A stretch of DNA of 43,556 nt from Candidatus Scatosoma pullicola (GTDB lineage Bacteria; Bacillota; Clostridia; Christensenellales; Borkfalkiaceae): positions 1 to 43,556 of the forward strand of contig DVGN01000061.1 in assembly GCA_018712725.1 (NCBI GenBank), in the 5' to 3' direction. The notes under the pieces were generated by a model, which ran no database searches, had not been told where the DNA came from, and saw nothing but the letters and a program-made list of their open reading frames with translations. Each line of letters begins with the position of its first letter. Position 1 is the stretch's first letter. Shown one piece after another: positions 8,002 to 15,951 of the stretch. The position numbers and the translations under genes are program-made.

Positions 8002-9345
8002 ATGGTTTTCCGCCCCGACAAAAGGACTTTGAAAAAGTGCCATATCTTCGGCATGCTTAAAGCGCACGCGAAGGGGAAACACCTCTCCTTTCACACCCCC
8101 GGGCATAAGGCAAAGGGATGGGATATCACCGAGCTGTCCTATTCGGACAACCTCGCCTGCCCGCAGGGGGCGATTCTGCGCGCCGAACGGGATGCGGCGG
8201 AGATCCTCGGCGCCGACAGGAGCTTTTTTCTCACGGACGGCAGCACGGCGGGGGTGCTGTCCATGCTGTATGCGGCAAAGCGGCTGGGGGCGCGCTCCGT
8301 CGCCTTTCCCGAAAACGCGCACAAGAGCGTGTATAACGGCTGTAAATTGTTGGGGCTGCGCCCCGTCTTGCTGTCCGTTCCCCGCTGGCGTTTTGTGACG
8401 TTACAGCCACCCAGGGGAGAGCTGACGGCAAAAATCGGCGGGGCGGACGCCCTCCTTCTCGTCTCGCCCGACTACTACGGCAATCTCGCCGATCTGGCGT
8501 TTGCGCGGCGGCTGTGCGGCGAGTCGGGCAAACTCCTTCTCGTCGACGGCGCGCACGGCGGGCATCTGCATTTCGAAGAGAAGGTCTATGCCGGGACGTA
8601 TGCCGACCTGTGGGTGGACGGCGTGCACAAGAGCCTGCCCGCGCTGACCCAGGGCGCCGTCGTATCCGCCCGCGCCCCCGCGCTTTCGGAGGCTCTCGGG
8701 GAGGCGGTCGGCATATTCCGCACCAGCAGCCCCTCCTATCCCGTGCTCGCGTCCGTCGAATATGCGCTGAAATTTCCCCGCAACGAAAGGCTGGAAGAGC
8801 GCGCTTTCCGGTTTGCGGCGCGGTTTCCGGGGCGGGTTTATACGGGCGGGGACTGGACGAAGATCACCGCGCTTTTCGGCCGGCGGGCGTTCGACGCGGA
8901 AAAATATCTCGAATCGAAGGGAATCTACGCGGAGTTCTGCGACGGGGACGGGGTGATGTTCTACCTCTCCCCCGCGACGAAAATGCGGGAATTGGCGGCG
9001 CTCGAAAGGGCGCTGTCGAAGATGTTTTCCTCCCCGGAATGGTCGGACGTCCCGGCGGAGAAATCGGCCCCTTCCGCCCCTTCGGAGCGTGTGCAAACCG
9101 CCCCTTCCCCTGCCCCTTCGGGGGGCGTGGAAAATGCCGTCGTCAAATACCTGCCCCTGTCGGAGGCGATCGGAAAGCCCGCCGCGCGGACGTGCGGATT
9201 GTTTCCGCCCTGCATGCCGCTCGTACAGGCGGGCGAGCGGCTGACGGAAGAGAGCGCGCGGCTTTTGTCGTCCGCCTCCAACGTATTCGGATTGGGCGAA
9301 TGCCGCACGTTTCCCGCGCTTTGCGGACGGGACGACCGGGCGTAA
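8002..9345 (+). CDS. Orn/Lys/Arg decarboxylase-like PLP enzyme (YaaO family)
   Basis: Fold-type I PLP enzyme of 447 residues related to the basic-amino-acid decarboxylases. Seen: FHTPGHK (about 30-36), the cofactor-binding FLTDGSTAGVLS (76-87), the substrate/PLP stretch ENAHKSVYNG, LLVDGAHGGHL and the PLP lysine in VDGVHKSLPALTQG (K210). Members of this family next to tmk in Bacillota are annotated as arginine or lysine decarboxylase, but the substrate cannot be read from sequence. A Pro/Ser-rich linker (about 350-385) separates the C-terminal domain. The ATG at 8002 follows GGTGA; the longer open frame overlaps the previous gene and is not preferred. Its position before tmk matches the yaaO-tmk order of Bacillus. 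Confidence 0.85.
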   Translation: MVFRPDKRTLKKCHIFGMLKAHAKGKHLSFHTPGHKAKGWDITELSYSDNLACPQGAILRAERDAAEILGADRSFFLTDGSTAGVLSMLYAAKRLGARSVAFPENAHKSVYNGCKLLGLRPVLLSVPRWRFVTLQPPRGELTAKIGGADALLLVSPDYYGNLADLAFARRLCGESGKLLLVDGAHGGHLHFEEKVYAGTYADLWVDGVHKSLPALTQGAVVSARAPALSEALGEAVGIFRTSSPSYPVLASVEYALKFPRNERLEERAFRFAARFPGRVYTGGDWTKITALFGRRAFDAEKYLESKGIYAEFCDGDGVMFYLSPATKMRELAALERALSKMFSSPEWSDVPAEKSAPSAPSERVQTAPSPAPSGGVENAVVKYLPLSEAIGKPAARTCGLFPPCMPLVQAGERLTEESARLLSSASNVFGLGECRTFPALCGRDDRA

Positions 9346-9427
9346 AATCCCCCCCCCCCTGCGGGAATCTTTCCGCCGTGTCCTTTTCTTGCTGCCCGTT
9401 GTCCTGCGTTTGAGGAAACCCAAGCAG

Positions 9428-9530
9428 TCAATCCCTCAGTCAGCCATTCGGCTGACAGCTCCCTTTGCACAAGGGAGCCATGGTGTGGGGGCAGGCGCTG
9501 GCGGCTTTCTTTGCACAAGGGAGCCATGGT
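9428..9530 (+). repeat. Type 1 palindromic repeat plus extra half copy
   Basis: Full copy 9428-9483 with stem GTCAGCC-ATT-CGGCTGAC and GCTCCCTT-TGCAC-AAGGGAGC, followed by a second right half (TTTGCACAAGGGAGCCATGG) at about 9510-9529. The longer first stem (GTCAGCC) keeps full pairing. Confidence 0.8.
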
Positions 9531-9564
9531 GGGATGGGTGCGGCGGCGCGCCTATCTCTCCTGC

Positions 9565-9655
9565 CTCCCCTTATGGTAAGGGGAGGTGGTGCAAAGCACC
9601 GGAGGGGATAAGAAGGTCGGTTTTTGATATGGCAAATCGGGAATCCGGCGAGACA
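9565..9655 (+). repeat. Type 2 palindromic repeat with linker
   Basis: CCTCCCCTTATGGTAAGGGGAGG, stem GGTGC-AAA-GCACC, then GGAGGGGATAAGA, followed by the linker that contains TTTTTGATATGGCAAATCGG. A degenerate type 1-like hairpin follows (9650-9700). With the preceding type 1 copy it fills the 460-nt gap before tmk. Confidence 0.75.
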
Positions 9656-9807
9656 ATCCCCCCTTCACTTCCCCCCCGTTGCACAAAGGGGGCTGGTTGG
9701 TGGTTTTACCCTTTGCGCAAGGGAGTCAGGATTGTGGGGCGCTGCGGGGTCCCTTTATACAAGGATGCCATAGAAAGGCGCGCCGCGAAATTGTTTTGAG
9801 GTAGATC

Positions 9808-10434
9808 ATGAAAAAAGGAAAATTCATCACCTTCGAAGGGTGCGACGGCTGCGGCAAGAGTACGCAGCTCGCCATGCTCGACAAATATCTTTCCCAAAGG
9901 GAGATCCCCCACCTGTTCACCCGCGAGCCGGGGGGCGGGAAGATCTCCGAAGCCATCCGCGCCATCCTTCTCGACGGCGCGAACGCGGAGATGACGGACG
10001 AGTGCGAAGCGCTTTTGTACGCCGCCGCGCGCGTCCAGCACCTGCACGACCGCGTCGCTCCCGCCCTGGAAGAGGGAAAGCTGGTCATCTGCGACCGCTA
10101 TGTCGATTCCTCTGTCGCCTACCAGGCGGGCGGCAGGGGGCTGCCCGGGGATTTCGTGCGCGCGATCAACGCCCGCGCGCTGGAATTTTTCCTGCCCGAT
10201 GCGACGGTCTTTATCGATCTCTCCCCCGAAGAGGCGTTCCGCCGCAAGCACGGCGCGGACGAGAACGACCGCCTCGAACAGGCGGGCATGGACTTTCACC
10301 GCCGCGTGTATGCCGAATATAAAAAACTCGCCGCCGAATTTCCCGGCCGCATCCTTTCCGTGGACGGCAGAAAATCCCCCGACGCCCTTTTTGAGGACGT
10401 CCTCTCCGCTCTGCGGTCGCGGGGATGTTTATAA
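9808..10434 (+). CDS. tmk: Thymidylate kinase
   Basis: Phosphorylates dTMP to dTDP for DNA synthesis. 208 residues, normal size. P-loop FEGCDGCGKSTQ (8-19; the family usually has GxDGxGK), TREPGG (39-44, substrate loop), the DRY-type motif ICDRYVDSSVAYQ, and the LID region around RRKHGADENDRLEQ. ATG at 9808 follows GAGGT. Part of the decarboxylase-tmk-holB-ricT neighbourhood known from Bacillus, but the yaaQ and yaaR genes that lie between tmk and holB there are absent. Confidence 0.96.
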   Translation: MKKGKFITFEGCDGCGKSTQLAMLDKYLSQREIPHLFTREPGGGKISEAIRAILLDGANAEMTDECEALLYAAARVQHLHDRVAPALEEGKLVICDRYVDSSVAYQAGGRGLPGDFVRAINARALEFFLPDATVFIDLSPEEAFRRKHGADENDRLEQAGMDFHRRVYAEYKKLAAEFPGRILSVDGRKSPDALFEDVLSALRSRGCL

Positions 10435-10837
10435 AGAAATTGATAATTTTAACGCAAACATTATAAAAATAAAAATACGGAAGCGATTGATAAGTTCGTA
10501 CTTAATTGTTGTCCGGCGGGGCGGGCGAAAGCGGGCGGCCGGCGGGTCGGACGGCGATCCGGGCGGGATGAGACCGACGATAATCGGGCGGGCGGCGTCG
10601 GCAGAGGGATTCGGGGAAAGGATCCGGGAGAGCCGATTGTCCGTCCGTTTTGTTTTTGCAAATTTATTCAGCGGAAGGGAGAGGTTTTCTTTTTCGGGCG
10701 GGGGCGGCGAAAGATATTTTTTTACGCCGGCGTTTCCGGAGGGAGGAAAAAATTTTTTTGGGAAAAATCCGGAAAATTCCCGTTCGGAAAGCGAAGGAGG
10801 GCTTTTTCGTTAATTTTTGCAAAAGCGTCCTTTATGC
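10435..10837. other. Gap between tmk and holB
   Basis: About 400 nt without a credible gene. 10433-10508 is AT-rich and includes TTGATA with a TATAAA 16 nt later, which could be a weak plus-strand promoter. The rest is GC-rich and carries no recognised repeat. yaaQ/yaaR homologues would be expected here by comparison with Bacillus; none is visible, even broken. Confidence 0.45.
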
Positions 10838-10866
10838 TTGCGCTTTGCTGAAAAATGTGGTATAAT
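10838..10866 (+). promoter_or_regulatory. Promoter for holB-ricT
   Basis: TTGCGC (10838-10843), 17-nt spacer, TATAAT (10861-10866), 80 nt before the holB start. Confidence 0.65.
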
Positions 10867-10945
10867 AGAGAAAAGACAGAAGTCTTTTTTGTTATAAAAT
10901 GTCAGTGAACGGAAAATTTATAAAAGCTCGAGAGAGGTGACGACA

Positions 10946-11980
10946 ATGCGCCGGCTCCTGCAAGACACCCGTTCCTATGCACTTTTGAAAACGGAACGCG
11001 CGGAAAACCGCCTGGGACACGCCTATCTTCTGGTATTCGACGACGCCCGCAACCTGAGGACGGCGCTCAGAGAATTTGCTAAACTTTTCTTTCTCCCCGC
11101 GGCAGCCGAAACAGAGGGGATTGCCCCTGCCACAAACCAGACAACGGACGCGGCATACGACCGTATCTGCGCCCTCATCGACGAAGAAAATTTCGCCGAT
11201 TGCATTTTTCTGCCGGAAAAGGGAAAGAAATTTTCGGTGGAGGACGCGGAGCGCATCCGCGAAGAAAGCGCGCTGAAGCCGGTGGAGAGCGATTCCCGGC
11301 TGTTTGTCGTATCCGATTTCGGGGACGCGACCGTGCAGGCGCAGAACAAACTTCTCAAACTCCTCGAAGAGCCGCCCGCGGGCGTCCGCTTTCTGCTCGG
11401 CACGACGGTGACTTTCCCCGTCCTGCCCACCGTGCTCTCCCGCACGGAAAAGCTGGAGATCCCGCCCTTTTCGTCGGCGGAGGTCGCCGCCTGCCTTGCC
11501 CGTATGTATCCCGACTGCGCCAATCCCGCGCTCTACGCGGAGGCGTCGGGCGGATCGGTGGGCTCGGCGCAGAACATCCTGGAGGGCGGATATTACGGCC
11601 GGTTGCTGGCGGACGCCTTTTCCCTGACGGAAACCGATCTCTTCCGGCTTCCCCAGACCGTCCGGCGGGTGGGGGAGACCCCCTATAAAAAGGAACTTCT
11701 CGCCATCCTGCGGCTGATTTTCCGCGACGCGCTCATCCTCAAAACGGCGCGCATCAACGGCGTGGAGCGCTCTTCCCGGCGCGGGAACCGCGCGGAAAAA
11801 TACCTTTTGCTCCGCTCGGAAAAGGAAAAGCTGTATGCCGTCGCCGGCAATTACACCGTCCGCGCCCTCGTCTGGGCGCAGGAGGCGCTTTCGGAGGCGG
11901 AAAAGGATATCCGCTTCAATGCGGCGTTTCCGCAGTGTCTGGAAGTCTGCCTCTCCGGCATTCTCGAAAAGAACTTCTAA
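10946..11980 (+). CDS. holB: DNA polymerase III delta-prime-type subunit
   Basis: Clamp-loader subunit that helps open the sliding clamp. 344 residues. The AAA+ family signature is clear in the middle: DAERIREESALKP, LFVVSDFGDATVQAQNKLLK and LLEEPPAGVRFLLGTT. The N-terminus (RLGHAYLLVFDD) has no Walker A GxxGxGK sequence, as expected for delta-prime, which does not hydrolyse ATP. The cysteine zinc-binding cluster of some family members is not seen. I start at ATG 10946; a GTG at 10937 lies inside the AGAGGTGA ribosome site. Followed by ricT after 132 nt. Confidence 0.85.
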   Translation: MRRLLQDTRSYALLKTERAENRLGHAYLLVFDDARNLRTALREFAKLFFLPAAAETEGIAPATNQTTDAAYDRICALIDEENFADCIFLPEKGKKFSVEDAERIREESALKPVESDSRLFVVSDFGDATVQAQNKLLKLLEEPPAGVRFLLGTTVTFPVLPTVLSRTEKLEIPPFSSAEVAACLARMYPDCANPALYAEASGGSVGSAQNILEGGYYGRLLADAFSLTETDLFRLPQTVRRVGETPYKKELLAILRLIFRDALILKTARINGVERSSRRGNRAEKYLLLRSEKEKLYAVAGNYTVRALVWAQEALSEAEKDIRFNAAFPQCLEVCLSGILEKNF

Positions 11981-12112
11981 GCGCTTTTTTTCGCCTTTTC
12001 CATCCTCTTCGGGATGGAAAATGAAGCGGGAAATTGCGGTCGTTACTCCCCTGCCCCCTTCATTTATATCTATCGAGCGTTGGGTGGGGAGCGAAAAAAT
12101 ACGGAAAAAAGT

Positions 12113-13162
12113 ATGAAAAAAGTAGTAGCCATTAAATTTCGGAACGGCGGGAAGCTGTACTATTTCTCCCCCCGTCCCGGCGACAAATACGAATACAATA
12201 TGCCCGTCGTCGTGGAGACGGCGCGGGGACTGGAATACGCCTGGGTGGCTTATCCCGAACGGGAGGTGAAAGAGGAGGACATCGTCCCCCCCTTGAAGCA
12301 GATCGTCCGCATCGCGACCCAGCGGGACAAGGATTTTTACGAGCAGTGCCGCGCGAAACGCCCGCGAGCGATGCAGATCTGCAAGGAAAAGATCGCGGCG
12401 CGGGGGCTGGAAATGAAGCTCATCGACTGCGAATATACCTTCGACGGCAGCAAGCTGGTGTTTTACTTCACCGCCCCCGGCAGGGTGGACTTCCGCGAGC
12501 TGCTCAAAGACCTCGGCGCGGCCTTTCATATCCGCATCGACCTGCGGCAGGTGGGCACCAGGGATGAGACGAAGTATCTCGGCGGCATCGCGCCCTGCGG
12601 CAGAGTGTGCTGTTGCGCGGGGAATATGCCGGAGTTCAAAAAGGTGACCATCAAGATGGCGAAGACGCAGGGGCTTTCCCTCAATCCGGGCAAGATCAGC
12701 GGGCTTTGCGGGCGGCTGATGTGCTGTCTCGGCTACGAGAGCGAGTATTATGCGGAAGCGTTCAAGCAGATGCCCAAAGTGGGCGCCGAAGTGGGGACGC
12801 CCGACGGCAAGGGCTCGGTCGTGTCCGTAAATATGCTGAAAATGCAGGTGAAGGTGAAGATCGAGGGCAAGGACGGCGGGATGATCTACAAGGATTTCCC
12901 CGTGGACGAACTGCAATTCGTGCGGAAAACCGCATCGCCGCAGCCCGCCCCCGCCCGCTCCGCGGATAAACAGGAGCGCCGCCCCGAAAAGGGCGAGCGT
13001 GAGGATCGGAAGGAGCGCATGCGCGCGCAGGCGCCTGCGGACGCGGACGAGATGTTCGACTCGGACGACGAAGGCGGCGATTATGACGAATACGACGAAA
13101 ACGATGAAAACGGCGCCGGAAACGAGAGCGCGCCCCTCATCGATCTGACCGATTTATTCTGA
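12113..13162 (+). CDS. ricT: RicT/YaaT, PSP1-domain iron-sulfur protein
   Basis: 349 residues. In Bacillus, RicT forms a complex with RicA and RicF that carries 4Fe-4S clusters and affects RNase Y activity, sporulation and competence. The PSP1 domain is recognisable, with the cysteine sets CGRVCCC (162-168) and CGRLMCCLGYES (199-210) that bind the cluster. The last ~75 residues are a charged low-complexity tail (KQERRPEKGEREDRKERM, then DDEGGDYDEYDENDENG). The start at 12113 has only a weak ribosome site (ACGGA). holB-ricT order is as in Bacillus; ricA and ricF are not in the window. Confidence 0.92.
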   Translation: MKKVVAIKFRNGGKLYYFSPRPGDKYEYNMPVVVETARGLEYAWVAYPEREVKEEDIVPPLKQIVRIATQRDKDFYEQCRAKRPRAMQICKEKIAARGLEMKLIDCEYTFDGSKLVFYFTAPGRVDFRELLKDLGAAFHIRIDLRQVGTRDETKYLGGIAPCGRVCCCAGNMPEFKKVTIKMAKTQGLSLNPGKISGLCGRLMCCLGYESEYYAEAFKQMPKVGAEVGTPDGKGSVVSVNMLKMQVKVKIEGKDGGMIYKDFPVDELQFVRKTASPQPAPARSADKQERRPEKGEREDRKERMRAQAPADADEMFDSDDEGGDYDEYDENDENGAGNESAPLIDLTDLF

Positions 13163-13166
13163 AAAA

Positions 13167-13194
13167 ATTCCTCCGCTTTTGCGGGGGATTTTTT
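13167..13194 (+). terminator. Terminator after ricT
   Basis: TTCCTCCGC pairs with GCGGGGGA around TTTT, followed by TTTTTT. It begins 5 nt after the ricT stop and ends the holB-ricT unit. Confidence 0.85.
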
Positions 13195-13360
13195 GAACCG
13201 TTTCGGAAAAGCATAGGCAAGGAGCGCTTTTGCGGCTTTTATCATAAGGAGCGGAAAAGGCGGATTCTGCGGGCGGACGCCCTTTCGCGGGGAGAAATAC
13301 GCCGATAAATTGCGGTCGTCGCTCCCCTGCTGCCGCCATTTTCGGAAAAAGGAGAAAAAT

Positions 13361-13894
13361 ATGGGACTTCGGAAAAAATGGGTTTCCCTGCTTGCGTGCG
13401 GGGTTTTGGGGGTTGCGGCTGTCGGGTGCGCCGACGCTTCCGGTGCGGAAGATGTTTCGGGCGCTGCGGCGGGGGAGCTGCGGGCGGAGATCGCGGTCGA
13501 AGAAAAAAGGGACAGCTATTCTTATCCCGTCATGTTCGAAGGGAGCGGCATGGCGATTTTGAGGTCTGCCGCGGACGCGGTCGGGTATGCGCGGCAGGAA
13601 TGGACGGAGAATTTTCCCGAATTGCAGGCGGCGCTGCTCGGGCACGGGCGGGCGTTTTTTGCCGATAAAATGCTGATCGCGGTGCACTATACGTCGCCCT
13701 CCGCCTCTTATGAGGTTTCCGTGCTGTCGGCGGGCGTCCGGGACGGGCGGGTGAATGTGAAACTGAAAGAGGGATTTCCGGGCGTCGAAGACGGGGAGAA
13801 CTATGACGGCGTTTGCGCCGTAGCGTTCTGGTGTTTTCTGATCGAAGCGGACCGTGCGGACGCCCTTCCGGGCGAGATCGCCGTATCCCGGTAA
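13361..13894 (+). CDS. Lipoprotein, possibly PrcB-C-like
   Basis: 177 residues. A lipoprotein signal peptide is clear: MGLRKKWVSLLACGVLGV then lipobox VAAVGC, cleaved before Cys about 23. The mature part has FFADKMLIAVHYTSPSASYE, SVLSAGVRDGRVNVKL and a closing hydrophobic strand (VAFWCFLIEADRADALPG). That order resembles the PrcB C-terminal domain, but the match is by eye and weak. ATG at 13361 follows AAAGGAG. It is probably a single-gene unit between two terminators. Confidence 0.65.
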   Translation: MGLRKKWVSLLACGVLGVAAVGCADASGAEDVSGAAAGELRAEIAVEEKRDSYSYPVMFEGSGMAILRSAADAVGYARQEWTENFPELQAALLGHGRAFFADKMLIAVHYTSPSASYEVSVLSAGVRDGRVNVKLKEGFPGVEDGENYDGVCAVAFWCFLIEADRADALPGEIAVSR

Positions 13895-14011
13895 TTTCGG
13901 GGTTTTTGGGTGCGGAAAGGCGTTTGGGTTTCGGTGCGGCGCGCGGCCGGGAAAGCCGCCGCGCGCTGCGAAAAAATCCGTTCTGCATAAAAGAAAAAGG
14001 ACAAATAAAAA

Positions 14012-14045
14012 AGCCGACGGTCGGAGTGCCGTCGGCTGGTTTTTT
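14012..14045. terminator. Bidirectional terminator between the lipoprotein and queT
   Basis: AGCCGACGG (14012-14020) pairs with CCGTCGGCT (14029-14037). A-run before and T-run after it, so it works for both converging genes. Confidence 0.85.
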
Positions 14046-14069
14046 ATCGTTTAGTTATATGTACGCCGT

Positions 14070-14738
14070 TTATTTTTGCGCGGGTCCGGCGTTCCGTCCG
14101 TCTGCCGCCGCAGAGGCGGCGCCGGAAGTTCCGGACGCGGGTTCGGAGGCGACGCGCGCGGGGTCAGGCATCATTTCGGGCGTCCCGTCGCGCGCTTCGT
14201 CGGGCGCCTGATCGGAGGCGCGTTTTTCCCGATCGTCGCAGAATACTTTCACTCCCTTTTTCCGCAGGCCCAGCACCGCGAAATACAGCGCCGTGCCGAA
14301 GACGCCGATCGCGATCGCCTGTCCCGCCGCCATGACGGCGACTTCGACGAAATAGGCGTAATTCTGCGTGCCGTTGATGATGAATACCACGGGGACGAGC
14401 AGCGCGTTGACGACGATCGGGGGCAGGATGCCGAGAATCAGGCGCAGGGGGGCGTTTCTGACCGCCCTGCCGATAAAATAGGTGCTCGTTGCGGCGATGA
14501 GGGTTGCCAAAGACCCTAAAATCATGTCCGCCGCACCGTTCATGACGTTGGCGAGAAAGCAGCCGATGAACAGCCCGGGTACCGCTTCCGGAAAGAAGAG
14601 GGGCAGCACCGTGAGCGCTTCCGACAGCCGGCATTGCACGGGCGTGGAAGAGTAGGGCTGGACGATGGCGATGACCGCATACAGCGCCGCGATCACCGCC
14701 GCGCGGCAGAGCCTGCGGGTAGTGAAAAATCTTTGCAT
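14070..14738 (-). CDS. queT: QueT-family ECF transporter substrate-binding subunit
   Basis: Membrane S component for uptake of a queuosine precursor, working with a shared ECF energising module that is not in this window. 222 residues with about five hydrophobic segments. The conserved QueT stretch is present near residues 28-65: VQPYSSTPVQCRLSEALTVL, FPEAVPGLFIGCFLANVMNG. The last ~55 residues form an unusual hydrophilic, Ala/Pro/Asp-rich tail that the family does not need. The assignment is strongly supported by the preQ1-I riboswitch in its leader. The start at 14738 has GAGGT 10 nt upstream, embedded in that riboswitch. Confidence 0.92.
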   Translation of the reverse strand: MQRFFTTRRLCRAAVIAALYAVIAIVQPYSSTPVQCRLSEALTVLPLFFPEAVPGLFIGCFLANVMNGAADMILGSLATLIAATSTYFIGRAVRNAPLRLILGILPPIVVNALLVPVVFIINGTQNYAYFVEVAVMAAGQAIAIGVFGTALYFAVLGLRKKGVKVFCDDREKRASDQAPDEARDGTPEMMPDPARVASEPASGTSGAASAAADGRNAGPAQK

Positions 14739-14749
14739 ATGAAATTGTA

Positions 14750-14792
14750 CCTCGGTTTTTTTATTCGGAAGTGTTCTCCGAAAACCTTCCGT
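14750..14792 (-). promoter_or_regulatory. preQ1-I riboswitch upstream of queT
   Basis: Minus-strand RNA: P1 stem CGGAAG (14791-14786) with CTTCCG (14771-14766); loop GTTTTCGGAGAACA; A-rich tail AATAAAAAAA; then CCGA (14755-14752), which can pair with TCGG in the loop (14781-14778) to make the class I pseudoknot. The pseudoknot strand overlaps the ribosome site GAGGT (14753-14749), so preQ1 binding would be expected to block translation of queT. Established class; assigned here by motif and by the transporter it precedes. Confidence 0.88.
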
Positions 14793-14799
14793 GACGCCT

Positions 14800-14829
14800 A
14801 TTATAGCATATCCCGCGCGCGGGTGTCAA
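14800..14829 (-). promoter_or_regulatory. Sigma-A promoter for queT
   Basis: TTGACA (14829-14824), 18-nt spacer, TATAAT (14805-14800). The start near 14793 places the riboswitch at the very 5' end of the transcript. Confidence 0.88.
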
Positions 14830-14915
14830 TTCTTTTTGCATCCTCTTTTTCGGTCCTCCCGAAATCCCCCTCCCGCTTTTTCCGTTTTGCTGCCGTTTGT
14901 CGGATTTGTCCGGGC

Positions 14916-14981
14916 GCCCGCCTTCCGCACGGAAGGCGGGCGGCAGATCGGACGCCCCTTTCCGCAAGGCGGAAAGGGGCG
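14916..14981. other. Two adjacent long hairpins between yyaC and queT
   Basis: GCCCGCCTTCCG (14916-14927) with CGGAAGGCGGGC (14930-14941), then GCCCCTTTCCGC (14954-14965) with GCGGAAAGGGGC (14969-14980). Each is a perfect 12-bp stem. There is no U-run after either on the minus strand, so they may stabilise the 3' end of the yyaC transcript or act as weak terminators. Confidence 0.6.
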
Positions 14982-15066
14982 CAGAAAACAAAACGGGGCG
15001 CCCAGGTAAGCGTTTACCGCTCGCCAACCTCGTCCGTCCGACCCGGAACGCCCCGCCGCGCCGCGC

Positions 15067-15705
15067 TTAAACCACCCGCCGGGGCGCGCTGCCGTGCAGT
15101 TCCCAAAGCAGCGCCGAAAGTCCGTCCGAGATGATCTCCGCCATCGAATAGACGAGATTTAAGCGGGTGGTGTTGAGGAGTCCGTAATTCATCAGCGATT
15201 TTTCGGCGACGATGCCGAGTACGGAGACGTCTCCGATGCTGCCCAATTTTTTGTTGGCGCCCGCGCCCGGGCGGAGGGGCTCGTCGATGATTTTGATGAG
15301 CCCGATGTCCCCTTCGCTGCCGACGGCGGCGTCGATCGCCACCACTTTCCGCCCGCGGTGGGTCTCGCGGAGAAAGGAGCGCAGGTATCTGACCTCTTTC
15401 GCCGTCACGGGCGCTTTCAGGGTGCCGTACAGAAACACGTCCAGCCCCTGCGTCTTATAGCGGAGCATGGAGCCGACGATGGGGCCCAGGCTGTCCCCGA
15501 TGGCGAGATCGCTGCCCACGCAGACGATGACGGGGAGCCCGGACGGCTCGGCGGCAAAGGGGGTTGCGGCGCGGGTGCGGGGTTGGGCGGTTTTTCTGCC
15601 CTCCTTTTTGTCGCCTTTATCGCCTTCGCCGCGCAAGAATTTGCTGACCGCCATCGTCGTGCCGTCGGCGGCGAGTTTGTTGAAGAGATTGAAGCTGTAT
15701 TCCAC
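15067..15705 (-). CDS. yyaC: YyaC-family spore protein
   Basis: 212 residues, a putative protease-like spore protein related in fold to the germination protease GPR. Family motifs: VIVCVGSDLAIGDSLGPIVG (about 92-111), YGTLKAPVTAKE, VVAIDAAVGSEGDIGLIKII and LGSIGDVSVLGIV. The N-terminal ~85 residues are a variable Lys/Thr-rich region. I choose the GTG at 15705, which follows GAGGAGG with a 6-nt gap; the open frame upstream to 15837 has no ribosome site. Its presence supports a spore-forming host. In Bacillus yyaC lies near the replication origin, which is of interest given the DnaA boxes 1.6 kb away. Confidence 0.88.
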   Translation of the reverse strand: MEYSFNLFNKLAADGTTMAVSKFLRGEGDKGDKKEGRKTAQPRTRAATPFAAEPSGLPVIVCVGSDLAIGDSLGPIVGSMLRYKTQGLDVFLYGTLKAPVTAKEVRYLRSFLRETHRGRKVVAIDAAVGSEGDIGLIKIIDEPLRPGAGANKKLGSIGDVSVLGIVAEKSLMNYGLLNTTRLNLVYSMAEIISDGLSALLWELHGSAPRRVV

Positions 15706-15841
15706 GGGGAGCCTCCTCGGCGTCGTCTGTGCCCCTATCGGCGCGGGCGCGCGGGGCACGAGGTTATCGGAAGGAGTATTCCCCTTTTTGCCGCGGATAT
15801 ACCGCCGGGGACGGATTTTTCGGACAACCCGCGTCAAAGGC

Positions 15842-15870
15842 TTGAAATCGGGAAAGAATTGTGATATAAT
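15842..15870 (+). promoter_or_regulatory. Sigma-A promoter for the CvpA-like gene
   Basis: TTGAAA (15842-15847), 17-nt spacer, TATAAT (15865-15870), 82 nt before the start codon. Confidence 0.8.
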
Positions 15871-15951
15871 AAATCCGTCGCAGAAAAAGCGGGAGCGGAA
15901 AAGAGGGGTTAAAAAGGCGCCCGTGCGGCAAAAATACTCGGGAGGTAGTGT

